Below the pieces are notes generated by a model that was not told where the DNA came from, searched no databases, and saw only the letters and a list, made by a program, of their open reading frames with translations. The translations under genes were made by a program, and so were the position numbers. A stretch of 64,000 nt of DNA from Chryseolinea lacunae. GTDB taxonomy: Bacteria > Bacteroidota > Bacteroidia > Cytophagales > Cyclobacteriaceae. The stretch covers positions 124,001 through 188,000 of the forward strand of contig NZ_JAERRB010000008.1 of assembly GCF_016735595.1 (NCBI RefSeq). Reading direction: 5' to 3'. The number at the start of each line of letters is the position of its first letter. Positions within the stretch are counted from its first letter, which is position 1. This document shows, piece after piece, positions 29,001 through 36,351 of this stretch.

Positions 29001-31262
29001 AGGTCCGGCATTCACCGTGGCTGCCGGCGTGATGGTGATCACCACGTTATCGGTCTGCACCGCGCAAGGGCCAGCCGTGGTCAATGTCAACGTCACGGTG
29101 CCTGCTGTAATTTCGGCTGCGCTGGGAATATACGTTGCTGTTAGTGTGTTTGCATTCGGACTGAACGTGCCTGTGCCGCCACTCCAGGTGCCTCCGGTGG
29201 CCGAGCCGCCAACAGTGCCGGCAAGGGTCGCCGAGTTGCCCGCGCAGATCGTTTGATCCGGCCCTGCATTGACCGTGGCTACCGGTGTGATGGTGATGGT
29301 CATGGCATCGGTCACAAACGAACAAAGCCCCGGAGGGTCGTTGGTTGTTAAGGTGAGCGTTACCGTGCCTGCTGTGATTTCTGCTGCACTGGGTGTGTAG
29401 ACTGCATTGAGTGTTGTGGCGTTGGGACTAAATGTGCCCGTGCCGCCGCTCCAGGTTGCCGAGGTGGCCGCGCCGCCAATCACGCCCGCAAGCGTCACGG
29501 TGGTGCCGGCACACACGGTCCGGTTCACACCGGCGTCTACAGTCGCGAACGGATCCAGGGTAATCACCACGTTGTCCGTTGCCGAAGGGCAAGGGCCGTT
29601 CGGATCGTTGGTCGTCAACGTAAGGGTTACTGTTCCGGCTGTTCTTTCTGCTGCGCTTGGTGTGTATACTGCATTTAAGGTCGTGGCATTGGGGGCAAAG
29701 GTTCCGGTGCCGCCACTCCAGGTGGCGCTGGTGGCAGAGCCCCCGATCAAGCCGGCCAAAGTAGCCGTGCTGGTACCGCAGATGGTTTGGGCCGGGCCGG
29801 CGTCAACTGTAGCCGCCTGGTTAAAGGTGAGGGTCACGACGTCGGTGGCGGGCAAACAAGGACCTGCCGGGTCGTCGGTAGAGATGGTGAGTATAACTGA
29901 ACCGTTGATCAGGTCATTGGGTCCGGGGGTGAACACCGCCGAAGGATTGGTGATGTTGCTAAAGGTTCCGTCGGATGTGCCGGGTTTGCTCCAGGAAATG
30001 CCGGTGGCCGAGCCACCGAATGTGCCCGCGAGGGTAACAGTGCTTCCGGCACAAATGGTCTGATTAGGACCGGCGTCTACCGTTGCCGTGGCGTTGATCG
30101 TGATGGTCACGTTGTCGCTCACTGCAGGGCAAGGGCCAAGAGGATCGTTTGTGGTTAGAACTAATACTACCGTTCCGGCTGCGATATCGTTGGGGCCGGG
30201 GGTGTAGGTTGCGTTTACAGAGGTGGCGTTCACAAAGGCTCCGTCGCCGGTAGGTGCTGTCCAGGTAACGCTGGTGGCTGCGCCTCCAAATGTGCCGGCA
30301 AGCGTGGCGGTTCCTCCATTACATATCGTCTGCGGCGGTCCGGCATCTACTGATGCGGGCGTGCTGCGGGTAATGGTTACGTTAGACGATGTTCCCGTGC
30401 AAGTAATAGGCGGAGCATCGGTGATGCGCCACTCAAATACGTTAGCCCCCATGCTGAGGCCTCCCACGGTGGTGTTTTGGGCATTGGCGTTCGCGAAAAC
30501 ACCGGTACCGGAAATAACGGTCCAGGTTCCGATTTCTCCCGTGCCCGGCGCATTACCGGCCAGTGTGGTGTTGTCGGCACAAACCGTTTGGTCTGCTCCG
30601 GCATTGGCTTGGGTCACAACGGGAACGGTAGCGTTCAGCACGAACGTACAAAGTTTGCTGTCGGTGACAGTTACGCTATAGGGCCCCGCGTCGATGCCGG
30701 AGCGGTCTTGCGACACGGCACCGTCTGACCATAAATACGTATAGGGGGCAGTGCCCCCGGCAGGTTGAATGTCGATAGTACCGTTACCGGATCCCACAGA
30801 AGGATCGCAGTCGGGGTCTATATTATTAATGGTGGCCGAAAGGGCGTTGGTCGGTTCGGTGACGGTGAGAAAGGCTGTTTTTCGTTCGCAGACGAAAGAC
30901 CCCCCGCCACTGGCGATAACGCTCACTCTATATTGACTCAGACCATTGTTGGCCGGGATACCGAACACTTCGGCGCCGGGCTCGGTCAACGTTCCATTGC
31001 CTACTCTGAAGACTACATTTTTGGAAGCCGTGTTGGCAATACGTCCCAGGAGGGTTAACCCGCCATCATCATAGTAAAGCTCGTAGGTGTAGTTCGCAAC
31101 GCCGGTGTTGACGGTGACGGAAATCTGACCATCGTTTCCTCCAAAGCAATTCACACTTTGTGAGGAAGTGCTGATTGTCAAACACTGGCCGTATACCTCC
31201 GCCGAAAGGAACGTGAGACAGACAGCGAACGCCAAAAAGAATTTGTGGTAAACTTTCAGCAT
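20025..31262 (-). CDS. Giant repetitive cell-surface protein with T9SS type B sorting domain
   Basis: A single uninterrupted 3,745-residue frame. Order: signal peptide (1-26, VYGQ); SprB-like repeats to about residue 215; about 27 Ig-like repeats (about 219-2560); a PA14-like lectin or adhesion domain (about 2560-2720, GGDDGVRLLIDGNPIAGV); three related repeats with TxTNTTVCPGGGTVNL-type openings; several further beta domains; and a gliding-motility CHU_C domain at the end (FVPNIFTPNDDGLNDSFEVL ... GWVEVLRGAKP). The last is the type B signal for export by the type IX system. Inferred role: long adhesin or gliding-related surface filament. It follows a small secreted-protein gene by 6 nt, so the two form an operon. 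Confidence 0.93.
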   Translation of the reverse strand: MLKVYHKFFLAFAVCLTFLSAEVYGQCLTISTSSQSVNCFGGNDGQISVTVNTGVANYTYELYYDDGGLTLLGRIANTASKNVVFRVGNGTLTEPGAEVFGIPANNGLSQYRVSVIASGGGSFVCERKTAFLTVTEPTNALSATINNIDPDCDPSVGSGNGTIDIQPAGGTAPYTYLWSDGAVSQDRSGIDAGPYSVTVTDSKLCTFVLNATVPVVTQANAGADQTVCADNTTLAGNAPGTGEIGTWTVISGTGVFANANAQNTTVGGLSMGANVFEWRITDAPPITCTGTSSNVTITRSTPASVDAGPPQTICNGGTATLAGTFGGAATSVTWTAPTGDGAFVNATSVNATYTPGPNDIAAGTVVLVLTTNDPLGPCPAVSDNVTITINATATVDAGPNQTICAGSTVTLAGTFGGSATGISWSKPGTSDGTFSNITNPSAVFTPGPNDLINGSVILTISTDDPAGPCLPATDVVTLTFNQAATVDAGPAQTICGTSTATLAGLIGGSATSATWSGGTGTFAPNATTLNAVYTPSAAERTAGTVTLTLTTNDPNGPCPSATDNVVITLDPFATVDAGVNRTVCAGTTVTLAGVIGGAATSATWSGGTGTFSPNATTLNAVYTPSAAEITAGTVTLTLTTNDPPGLCSFVTDAMTITITPVATVNAGPDQTICAGNSATLAGTVGGSATGGTWSGGTGTFSPNANTLTATYIPSAAEITAGTVTLTLTTAGPCAVQTDNVVITITPAATVNAGPDQSICSGSTVTLAGTVGGSATGGVWSGGTGTFNPNATTLTAIYTPSGAEVTAGFVVLTLTTTGPCATVNDNVRITIRPVATVNAGPDQTICAGNTATLAGAVGGSATGGTWSGGTGTFAPNANTLNAVYTPSAAERTAGTVTLTLTTVGPCAVQTDNVTITINPAATVNAGPDQTICAGNTATLAGAVGGSATGGTWSGGTGTFAPNATTLNAVYTPSAAERTAGTVTLTLTTTGPCAALTDNVVITITPAATVNAGADQNICSGSTVTLAGVIGGSATGGVWSGGAGTFNPNATTLNAIYTPSAAEVTAGTVTLTLTTTGPCAVATDNVVITIRPVATVNAGPDQTICAGNTATLAGAVGGSATSGTWSGGTGSFAPNATTLNAVYTPSAAEVTAGTVTLTLTTVGPCAVQTDNVTITITPAATVNAGPDQTICSGSTVTLAGVIGGSATGGVWSGGAGTFNPNATTLGAVYTPSAAEVTAGTVTLTLTTTGPCAVRTDNVTITISPVATVNAGPDQTICGGNTVTLAGTVGGSATGGTWSGGTGSFAPNATTLSAVYTPSAAEVTAGTVTLTLTTTGPCAVQTDNVTITINPAATVNAGPDQTICAGSTVTLAGTVGGSATGGVWSGGSGTFTPNANALNGTYTPSPAELTAGTVTLTLSTTGPCAALTDNVTITINAPATVNAGPDQTICSGNTVTLAGTIGGSSTGAVWSGGTGTFNPNATTLSAVYTPSAAEVTAGTVTLTLTTTGPCAVVTDNVVITISPVATVNAGPDQSICAGTNATLAGTVGGSATGGTWSGGTGTFAPNATTLGATYTPSAAEVTAGTVTLTLTTTGSCAAVTDNVTFTITPAATVNAGPDQTICAGSTVTLAGAIGGSAATGTWSGGTGTFAPSNTTLAATYAPSAAEVTAGTVTLTLTTAGPCAVQTDNVVITISPAATVNAGPDQTICGGSTVTLAGTIGGAATGATWSGGTGTFAPNNTTLGATYTPSVAEVTAGTVTLTLTTSGPCAVATDNVTITINPAATVNAGPDQTICAGSTVTLAGSVSGSATGGTWSGGTGTFAPNANTLGAVYTPSTAEVTAGTVTLTLTTTGPCATLTDNVVITITTPATVNAGTDQTICGGSTVTLAGTIGGSSTGAVWSGGTGTFNPNATTLSAIYTPSVAEVTAGTVTLTLTSTGGCAVVTDNVVITITPPATANAGPDQTICTGSTVTLAGAIGGSATSGTWSGGTGTFAPNANTLNATYTPSAADLLAGTVTLTLTTAGGCTVATDDVIININSAPTVNAGPDQTICSGSSATLAGTVGGSATGGVWSGGTGTFNPNSLNLSAVYTPSVAEIGAGSVTLTLTTIGSCTVLTDNVTITISPGATVNAGPDQTICGDGSVTLAGAFGGSATGAAWSGGAGTFAPDANTLNAVYTPSVGEVAAGTVTLMLSSAGPCAVVTDNVIITINAPAIANAGADQIICAGGTVTLAGSFSGSATSATWSGGAGTFAPDANTLTAVYTPSAAEATAGSVTLTLTTNDPDAAGPCNGGTDTIVITISSGATANAGPDQTICAGNKATLAGAFTGAAGITWTTAGDGTFSDATLTNAEYTPGVNDLAAGTVTLTMTTGGPCASVADIVVITINPAATVAAGPDQILCSGGTATLAGSFTGSATGLLWTTAGDGTFSDATDENAIYTPGTADIAAGSVILTATATGTCSGVTDNVTITINPVALVDAGPTQTGCGGSSVTLAGVIGGSATSATWSGGTGTFSPNATTLNATYTPSAAEITSGTVTLTLTTNNPAGPCPAVSDVVVINFTPIPGDQVTFGNEMWIGYVYSDAAAPSPPVSNIDFASAKYKGFIDETDVPLLGASTYNTTTDAFNLNLSNNVPLAGPNVCGSFLNDYSVRFKMRKTFAAGVYTFTVGGDDGVRLLIDGNPIAGVFAAHTYTQYTGTTCLTAGTHDLIIEYFERGANSRVSFDFTPAPTPIAPPAAVCLNSATAPTLTASSTDTNVTGFNWYSDAALTNNVGTGATFTPVLGNGAGQLDVTVVGNTSYFVTPIYPCGEGLSTTVVVSVVNGATLTITNSSVCESGGIVDLRTFVTASPAGGTFTFSGHSAITGNNFDPSGVTGAISISIGYTVGSCAATSGTLTLNVINNSTITVPTTPITVCQSGGVIDLNTLVSAVPGGGDFVFTGSTGITGDNFDPSAVTGTQTILVNYTIGGGCAAAQQQFTIDVVPAATITTTNTTVCPGGGTVNLALLVSGTPTGGTFTFSGTGVTGNIFNPAAFAGTTVTVNVTYTPAGCSPVSKTLQVIVRANNDAACGGGGSDCANFSSIQPTIITPPSCNDRDAGDVQFNIARADGTPSTFRVIWTYGSNTQTKFTSNTTNFNQLKSGLYKYTIIDEGNGKACGPVDFFLDLKTQVQIQDKQVVNNVSCFGGVDGNVVLAVDGSLTGQYWYTYVYKGVESVAQTFTPGAQLPQGLPADDTDFIILKVDDNPAFTCPDTAMVRIRNLFTKIDFAVASTSVTTCNGTDGGISVSGILGGNTATAPLQVRLRRAVPFTTDPSGYLVVADYENVVAGAKTYSDLIQGNYRVDVKDEGDCVQSKPIAVQAPGQVPLGSVNLFATDANCSNNGASGSIRVTISDPGIYKVAVSQDQVNVPDDADFVDYNSPSLPSVVFPNLSSGVYFVYLKSNNTVCPTRTDAVTINGVTALNSFEVLSSCDNVNLTLNNITGQQDKPFVIRVFSNSDKFFQIDELTQASIPISNSVSFIYTAPLTHQFLTVPGTYRFVMEQTQSTPSGSCVLVSDTVVYDVRQGVDIVLGTVKPSFPDPKRTGSIEIENIIGGTRFVSGTNELYYEVSLILPAENVVVSEYAPVKLNPQKKFSKLYEFLSPGIYRIKVRDASGCEKTQDVEISLDPSVFVPNIFTPNDDGLNDSFEVLNLPLIGSHNLIISNRWGNEVYKSSAYSKDNFWDAKNVSDGIYFYRLKVEGGETYTGWVEVLRGAKP
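23580..30608 (-). repeat. About 27 tandem 258-bp coding repeats
   Basis: In-frame repeats of about 86 residues (84-91), beginning VNAGPDQTIC and containing TVTLAG, WSGGTGTF, YTPSAAEVTAGTVTLTLTT and GPC, ending ITPAAT. Two Cys per repeat, about 60 residues apart, could form one disulfide per Ig-like domain. The middle 18 or so copies are the most uniform. An identical stretch of over 40 bases recurs exactly 1,290 bp (five units) apart, near 25581 and 26871. In units 7 to 13 two subtypes alternate, suggesting a two-repeat higher-order unit. Confidence 0.95.
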
Positions 31263-31268
31263 GTTATC

Positions 31269-31622
31269 TTATTTACTGTCGGTTAATACAATATCGGCCG
31301 TGTGTTTCTTACGGCACAAAAACTCGGTCTCTCGATCGAAGGCTACCTCGACGCGATAAACAACATCGCTCTTCAGGTTTTCGAAAAGGAAGGTTTTGCC
31401 TCCCGAGCCCGAAAAATCTTTAACAGTAAATTCCTGGATGCCTTTGAATGCCACAAGCTTGCCGGTGAACGAGCCATGGCTCTCCACCCGTATTTCAATC
31501 ACACCTAACCCCGAACCGGGAGTGGTTTTGGCCTCGGCGACTTTGACGTTTGACTGGCACTGTGCATAGCTGAGTCTCCCCATGCTCAGGAGAAATAGCA
31601 GAAAGAGTAGAGTTCTATTCAT
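31269..31622 (-). CDS. Small secreted protein upstream of the giant adhesin
   Basis: A 117-residue exported protein: signal peptide to about residue 20 (LSYAQ|C), then a single compact beta-rich domain (GLGVIEIRVESHGSFTGKLV ... KSDVVYRVEVAFDRETEFLC) with two Cys. I do not recognise the family. It shares an operon with the giant gene (6-nt gap) and may be its partner at the surface, such as a chaperone or anchor, but this is inference from position only. Confidence 0.75.
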   Translation of the reverse strand: MNRTLLFLLFLLSMGRLSYAQCQSNVKVAEAKTTPGSGLGVIEIRVESHGSFTGKLVAFKGIQEFTVKDFSGSGGKTFLFENLKSDVVYRVEVAFDRETEFLCRKKHTADIVLTDSK

Positions 31623-31637
31623 TCTAAAGCCAAGATT

Positions 31638-31669
31638 AAAAAGTAAAGCACTTATAAATAGTTTTCAAA
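31638..31669 (-). promoter_or_regulatory. Promoter of the giant-adhesin operon
   Basis: On the minus strand: TTTG (31669-31666), a 20-nt spacer, then TACTTTTT (31645-31638). This is a full -33 box and a seven-of-eight -7 box of the Bacteroidota sigma factor at the preferred spacing, 16 nt before the ATG. Confidence 0.55.
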
Positions 31670-31766
31670 AAAATATTGTAACCAGCATATATAAAGTAAG
31701 ATAGGCGTGTTACAAAAAGTCAGTTTAAAAAATCAAATCCCTGGAAGTACCTTTTAGGTTGAAAAG

Positions 31767-32303
31767 CTAAAATTTCCGTTGGAGTATTTCACTCATCACT
31801 ACAGCCTTCTTGAACCCCTCCGGATCCTGAAAGTCTTTCAGATACTCGGCCATCAGATCACGTTCCTTGGCCAGCTCGAACTCTTTGAACTTGCCGTACT
31901 TCACAACTGTATCTTCAACTTTCATGGTTTCTTCCAGCGATGGTCTGAAGAAGGCCTGCTTTTTCGCTTCTTCATACACGTCATACACATTGTCGTGCTT
32001 GCGATAGTCGTAGTCAGCATCTTCTAACACGGCGGGTTTCTCCCGCTCTCTCTGGGGCATCGGTTTGGCTACGGGGCGGGGCTGCGGGGCAGTTTCCTTC
32101 TGTGAAGTTATTTCGCGAAGCAGTTCTTCAAACGTGAGTGCTTTTTCGGCAGAATTTGGCGTCGGTTGCGGAGCCCGCTGAGGGGTCTGCGACGGCCTGT
32201 TTTGGGGAACGGGGTTGGACTGGTCAGGGCGTTTCTTCAGTAACCTGCTGAGCAGGTACACGATCCCTATGATCACATAAAGCCATAACTTAAAATTGTC
32301 CAT
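31767..32303 (-). CDS. Membrane-anchored protein with Pro/Gln-rich linker, unknown function
   Basis: A 178-residue protein from ATG 32303 (a TTG nine bases upstream is less likely). One N-terminal membrane helix (DNFKLWLYVIIGIVYLLSRL) is followed by a Pro/Gln-rich linker (about 25-50) and a charged, helical C-terminal half with TFEELLREITSQ and LMAEYLKDFQDPEGFKKAVV. Topology suggests the body is cytoplasmic. I recognise similar uncharacterised proteins of Bacteroidota by layout only. It is divergent from smc. Confidence 0.7.
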   Translation of the reverse strand: MDNFKLWLYVIIGIVYLLSRLLKKRPDQSNPVPQNRPSQTPQRAPQPTPNSAEKALTFEELLREITSQKETAPQPRPVAKPMPQREREKPAVLEDADYDYRKHDNVYDVYEEAKKQAFFRPSLEETMKVEDTVVKYGKFKEFELAKERDLMAEYLKDFQDPEGFKKAVVMSEILQRKF

Positions 32304-32675
32304 TAGAAACAAATTTAGGAAAAAAAACGAAAAACCTATTTAGGGGTGCTTTTTTGGTGTTTTATGCCCGGTAAGGTTCGTTCGTCGACGGCTTTCCAAC
32401 AGACTGAAAAAAGCATCGGAAAAGCCACCGGTTTTGGTCCCCAAAAACCGCGAGAAAGTTCGGATTTTGGGCATAAAAGTGCGTTTTCAAGGCCTTTTCG
32501 GCCTATAAATTTTTATTTTGAATTGCCCGTGTGAGTGGTTTATCTTTGCCCTCCCCTTTGCACAGAAGGCAGCAGGCACGGCGCATTTTGGATCGCTCAA
32601 CCCGCTCCGCATCACCGCCTCGTGAACCTGTAGCCTGTCAAACGGCGGAACGTACCAAAAACAACCACTTACAGC
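32304..32675. other. Divergent intergenic region before smc
   Basis: About 370 bp with no gene. It holds the smc promoter described separately and a small AGGCC/GGCCT hairpin near 32490-32505. The long stretch between the promoter and the smc ATG would be a 5' leader of roughly 120 nt. Confidence 0.5.
32517..32548 (+). promoter_or_regulatory. Promoter of smc
   Basis: TTTG (32517-32520), a 20-nt spacer and TATCTTTG (32541-32548): an exact match to the Bacteroidota consensus TTTG-N(19-20)-TAnnTTTG. The clearest promoter in the window. Confidence 0.65.
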
Positions 32676-35600
32676 ATGCAATTAGCGAAACTGGAGATCA
32701 AAGGCTTCAAGAGTTTTGCCGACAAAATCGTTATCAATTTTGATGAAGGGATTACGGGGATTGTTGGACCAAACGGATGTGGCAAGTCGAACGTAGTGGA
32801 TTCCATCCGCTGGGTGTTAGGGGAACAGAAAACCAGTGCCCTACGCTCGGAGAAGATGGAAAATGTGATCTTCAACGGCACCAGTGGACGCAGCGCCCAG
32901 CAAATGGCCGAGGTGTCGCTCACCATCAACAACACCAAAAACATTCTGCCCACCGAATATGCGCAGATCACCATCACCCGGCGCCTCTATCGCTCCGGCG
33001 AAAGTGAATATCTGCTCAACGGCGTGGTGTGCCGTCTCAAAGACATCACCAACCTTTTCCTCGACACCGGGGTAGCCTCCAACAGCTACGCCATCATCGA
33101 GCTGGGCATGGTAGACGATCTTCTGAACGACCGCGACAACAGCCGCCGCACCCTGTTTGAAGAAGCCGCCGGCATCTCGAAATTCAAAAAACGCAAGAAA
33201 GAAACCCTCAAGAAACTTGAGGACACCGACACCGACCTCGAACGCGTGGAAGACTTGCTTTTCGAAATCGAGAAGAACATGAAGAGCCTTGAAAAACAGG
33301 CCAAGCAAACCGAGAACTACTACAAGATCAAGGAGGAATACAAGGAAAAAAGCATCTTCCTGGCCAAGGTGGTGGTGAACAAACAAAAGGACAAGTTCAG
33401 CCACCTCACCAAGCAAGTGGAACTGGAAAACGACCGTAAGCTGGGCCTCACCACCGACATCGCCGAACGCGAAGCGTCTATCGAGAAAGCAAAGGCAGAG
33501 CTGATCCTGAAAGAGAAAACACTTTCGTCGCGTCAGAAAGCTATCAACGAGTTTGTTTCGAAGATCCGCCAATACGAAAGCGAGAAGCAGATCAAAAACG
33601 AACGTCTCAAATATCTGAACGACCGCGCCACCGGCCTTCGCGACCAGATTGATCAGGATCGCAAAAGCAACGAACGCGCCCGCTTCAGCATTCAAAGCCT
33701 GGAAGCCGAAAAGAAAACCGCCGAAGACATCTTCGAAGAGATCAGCCACAAGCTGGAAACCTTGAAGGCCGACTACGAAGCCCAGAAAAATATCACGACC
33801 GAATTGCAACAGCAATCCGATTCGATCCGCCGCGTGCAACGCGAGCGGCAGGAAGAAAGCTTCCAGATCAACAAGGGCGTAGAGATCCGCGAAATCCAGG
33901 TTTCGTCGCTCAAACAAGAGTTGGAGAAAACGGCATCAGACACCAGCCAGCAAAGCGCCAGCCTTGTTGAGTTCGAAAACAAACTCAAGATTCTGCAGGA
34001 AGACCTGAACGTGAAAAACGCCGAGCAGGAACGCTTGAAGAAGGATGAGGAAACCATGCAAGAGCGTATGGTGCACGTCGAGAAAACAATCGACATGATT
34101 CGCGAAGAGATGAACGTGACCGGCCGCAAGCTGGACGCGCGCCAGAACGAATACAACCTCACCAAATCGCTGGTCGAAAACCTGGAAGGGTTTCCCGAAG
34201 CCATCAAATTTTTAAAGAAGAAGGTGGGCAAGAATGCTCCCCTCCTGTCGGACATCCTCACCACATCAGAAGAATATCGCGTGGCCATCGAGAACTATCT
34301 CGAGCCATACCTGAACTACTACATCGTTGAACACGAGTCGGAAGCCTACGAAGCCATCAACATCCTGAGCGACGCGGCCAAAGGCAAAGCACACTTCTTT
34401 ATCCTGGACGCGTTCGATAAGTTTGAATCGACCACGGGCCGCATATACGACAACGCCTTTCCCGCTACCGAGATCATTGAATACGATCAGAAGTACCGGA
34501 AGCTGATGACGTACATCCTCGACAAAGTATACATCTACGAAGGCGACACCAAGACCATCCCGTCGTCTGACGAGAACACGTTCATCACCAAAAACGGCAA
34601 GCTCACCAAACGCAAGTTCAGCATCTCCGGCGGATCGGTAGGCCTCTTCGAAGGCAAAAAGATCGGGCGTGCAAAGAACATGGAGAAACTCGAGAAGGAG
34701 ATCAAAGAACTGACCGCCAAACTCGACGATATCCGCGCCAGCCTGTTGGAAAAACAAGCCGACCTCGAAAAGCTGAAGAACAACAAGATCCGTCACCAGA
34801 TCGACGAAGTGCAAAATGCCATTCGCCAGGTGAACGACGAGTTTGTTTCCATCCGCACCAAGCGCGAACAGTTTGCACAAATGCTGAGCAGCGCCGATCT
34901 GCGTCGCGAAGACATTCTCGAAAAAATAGACACCCTGCTCCGCGAGCTCGACGACCTGAAGCCCAAAGCGCAACGTGCCCTGCACGACCTCGAAGAACAG
35001 GAAGAAAAACTCGTAGGCATCACCAACAACCTGGCTTCGAACAGCGAAGTGCTGAGCCAGAAGTCGGCCGCCTACAACGAGCAGAACATCTTCTTCCACC
35101 AGCAGGAAAACCGCGTGAAGAGCATCGAACAAGAGACGCGCTTCAAGCAGGAATCGATGGATCAAAGCAGCCAGCGCATCGAAGTGAACGCCGAAGAGCT
35201 GAAGAAGAATGAAGATGAAGTGAAACGCATCATCGAAACCACACAATCCAACGACGACGAACTCCTGGGCATGTACGAGGAGAAAGAAGGCATGGAGAAA
35301 GGGTTGAGCGAAGCGGAAAAAGAATACTACGAATCACGTGGCCACATTGACCAGGTGGACAAACAACTGCGCGAGATTCAACATCAGCGCCAGAACATCG
35401 ACACCACGTTGATGGACCTGCAAACACAGCTGAACGAAAGCAAGATGCAACTGAACTCCGTGAAGGAACGCCTCTCGGTGGAGTTCAACATCGACCTCGA
35501 TGCCGTGATCGGCCAATCGCCCGACCAACAACCGGACGACTTCTCGAAAGCCGACGAAGACAAGATCCGTCACGATGTGCAAAAGATCCGCGACCGCCTC

Positions 35601-36212
35601 GACAACATGGGCCCCATCAACCCGATGGCCATGGAAGCTTACACGGAGATCAAACAACGCAACGACTTTATCATCACGCAGAAGGAAGACTTGCTGAAAG
35701 CCAAAGAATCGCTCTTTAACACCATCGCCGAAATTGAAGGCGTGGCCAGCCAGACGTTTATGGATGCGTTCAACAAAATTAAAGAACACTTCATCCGCGT
35801 GTTCCGCTCGCTCTTCACCGAAGGCGACGAGTGCGACCTGCGCCTGGTAGACCCCAACAATCCGCTGGATTCGGAGATCGACATCATTGCCAAACCCAAA
35901 GGCAAACGTCCCCTCACCATCAACCAGCTTTCGGGTGGAGAAAAGACATTGACGGCCACGGCCCTTCTCTTTTCGATGTATCTGTTGAAGCCTGCACCGT
36001 TCTGTATCTTCGACGAAGTGGATGCGCCGCTTGACGATGCCAACATCGACAAGTTCAACAACATCATCCGCAACTTCAGCAAAGACTCGCAGTTTGTGAT
36101 CGTGACACACAACAAGCGCACCATGAGCTCTACCGACGTGATCTATGGCATCACCATGGTAGAGAAAGGTATCTCGCGTGTTGTGCCCGTTGACCTTCGC
36201 GAACTGGCTTAA
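32676..36212 (+). CDS. smc: Chromosome segregation protein SMC
   Basis: SMC dimers, with ScpA and ScpB, form the bacterial condensin that organises and separates the chromosome. The 1,178-residue product has the Walker A head (GPNGCGKSNVVDSIRWVLGE, about residues 31-50), a long Lys/Glu-rich coiled coil, a hinge (about 510-660, with SGGSVGLFEGKKIGRAKNME just after), the returning coiled coil, and the C-terminal head with signature LSGGEKTLTATALLFS and Walker B FCIFDEVDAPLDD. Length is standard. No scpA or scpB gene is present nearby. A strong terminator follows. Confidence 0.97.
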   Translation: MQLAKLEIKGFKSFADKIVINFDEGITGIVGPNGCGKSNVVDSIRWVLGEQKTSALRSEKMENVIFNGTSGRSAQQMAEVSLTINNTKNILPTEYAQITITRRLYRSGESEYLLNGVVCRLKDITNLFLDTGVASNSYAIIELGMVDDLLNDRDNSRRTLFEEAAGISKFKKRKKETLKKLEDTDTDLERVEDLLFEIEKNMKSLEKQAKQTENYYKIKEEYKEKSIFLAKVVVNKQKDKFSHLTKQVELENDRKLGLTTDIAEREASIEKAKAELILKEKTLSSRQKAINEFVSKIRQYESEKQIKNERLKYLNDRATGLRDQIDQDRKSNERARFSIQSLEAEKKTAEDIFEEISHKLETLKADYEAQKNITTELQQQSDSIRRVQRERQEESFQINKGVEIREIQVSSLKQELEKTASDTSQQSASLVEFENKLKILQEDLNVKNAEQERLKKDEETMQERMVHVEKTIDMIREEMNVTGRKLDARQNEYNLTKSLVENLEGFPEAIKFLKKKVGKNAPLLSDILTTSEEYRVAIENYLEPYLNYYIVEHESEAYEAINILSDAAKGKAHFFILDAFDKFESTTGRIYDNAFPATEIIEYDQKYRKLMTYILDKVYIYEGDTKTIPSSDENTFITKNGKLTKRKFSISGGSVGLFEGKKIGRAKNMEKLEKEIKELTAKLDDIRASLLEKQADLEKLKNNKIRHQIDEVQNAIRQVNDEFVSIRTKREQFAQMLSSADLRREDILEKIDTLLRELDDLKPKAQRALHDLEEQEEKLVGITNNLASNSEVLSQKSAAYNEQNIFFHQQENRVKSIEQETRFKQESMDQSSQRIEVNAEELKKNEDEVKRIIETTQSNDDELLGMYEEKEGMEKGLSEAEKEYYESRGHIDQVDKQLREIQHQRQNIDTTLMDLQTQLNESKMQLNSVKERLSVEFNIDLDAVIGQSPDQQPDDFSKADEDKIRHDVQKIRDRLDNMGPINPMAMEAYTEIKQRNDFIITQKEDLLKAKESLFNTIAEIEGVASQTFMDAFNKIKEHFIRVFRSLFTEGDECDLRLVDPNNPLDSEIDIIAKPKGKRPLTINQLSGGEKTLTATALLFSMYLLKPAPFCIFDEVDAPLDDANIDKFNNIIRNFSKDSQFVIVTHNKRTMSSTDVIYGITMVEKGISRVVPVDLRELA

Positions 36213-36230
36213 TTCATTGCCATACACTGT

Positions 36231-36264
36231 AAAGACCCGTGATACTGTCACGGGTCTTTTGTTT
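36231..36264 (+). terminator. Terminator of smc
   Basis: AAAGACCCGTGA (36231-36242) pairs with TCACGGGTCTTT (36248-36259), loop TACTG, followed by TGTTTTC. Confidence 0.85.
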
Positions 36265-36351
36265 TCAGGCTCCGCCGCCAAAAGGTGAACACTACTTTTT
36301 GAGCGCGGCTACCATACGATCGGTTCTGTTCCAAACGTTATCCTTCCCGAC

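Noticed and set aside
20143-31058. Many plus-strand and minus-strand frames within the giant gene
   Set aside because: They are shadows of the repeat array in other frames; only the 3,745-codon frame has a signal peptide, continuous domains and a sorting domain.
32837-36281. Long minus-strand frames opposite smc
   Set aside because: Composition (His/Phe/Leu-rich) is that of antisense to a Lys/Glu-rich coiled coil.
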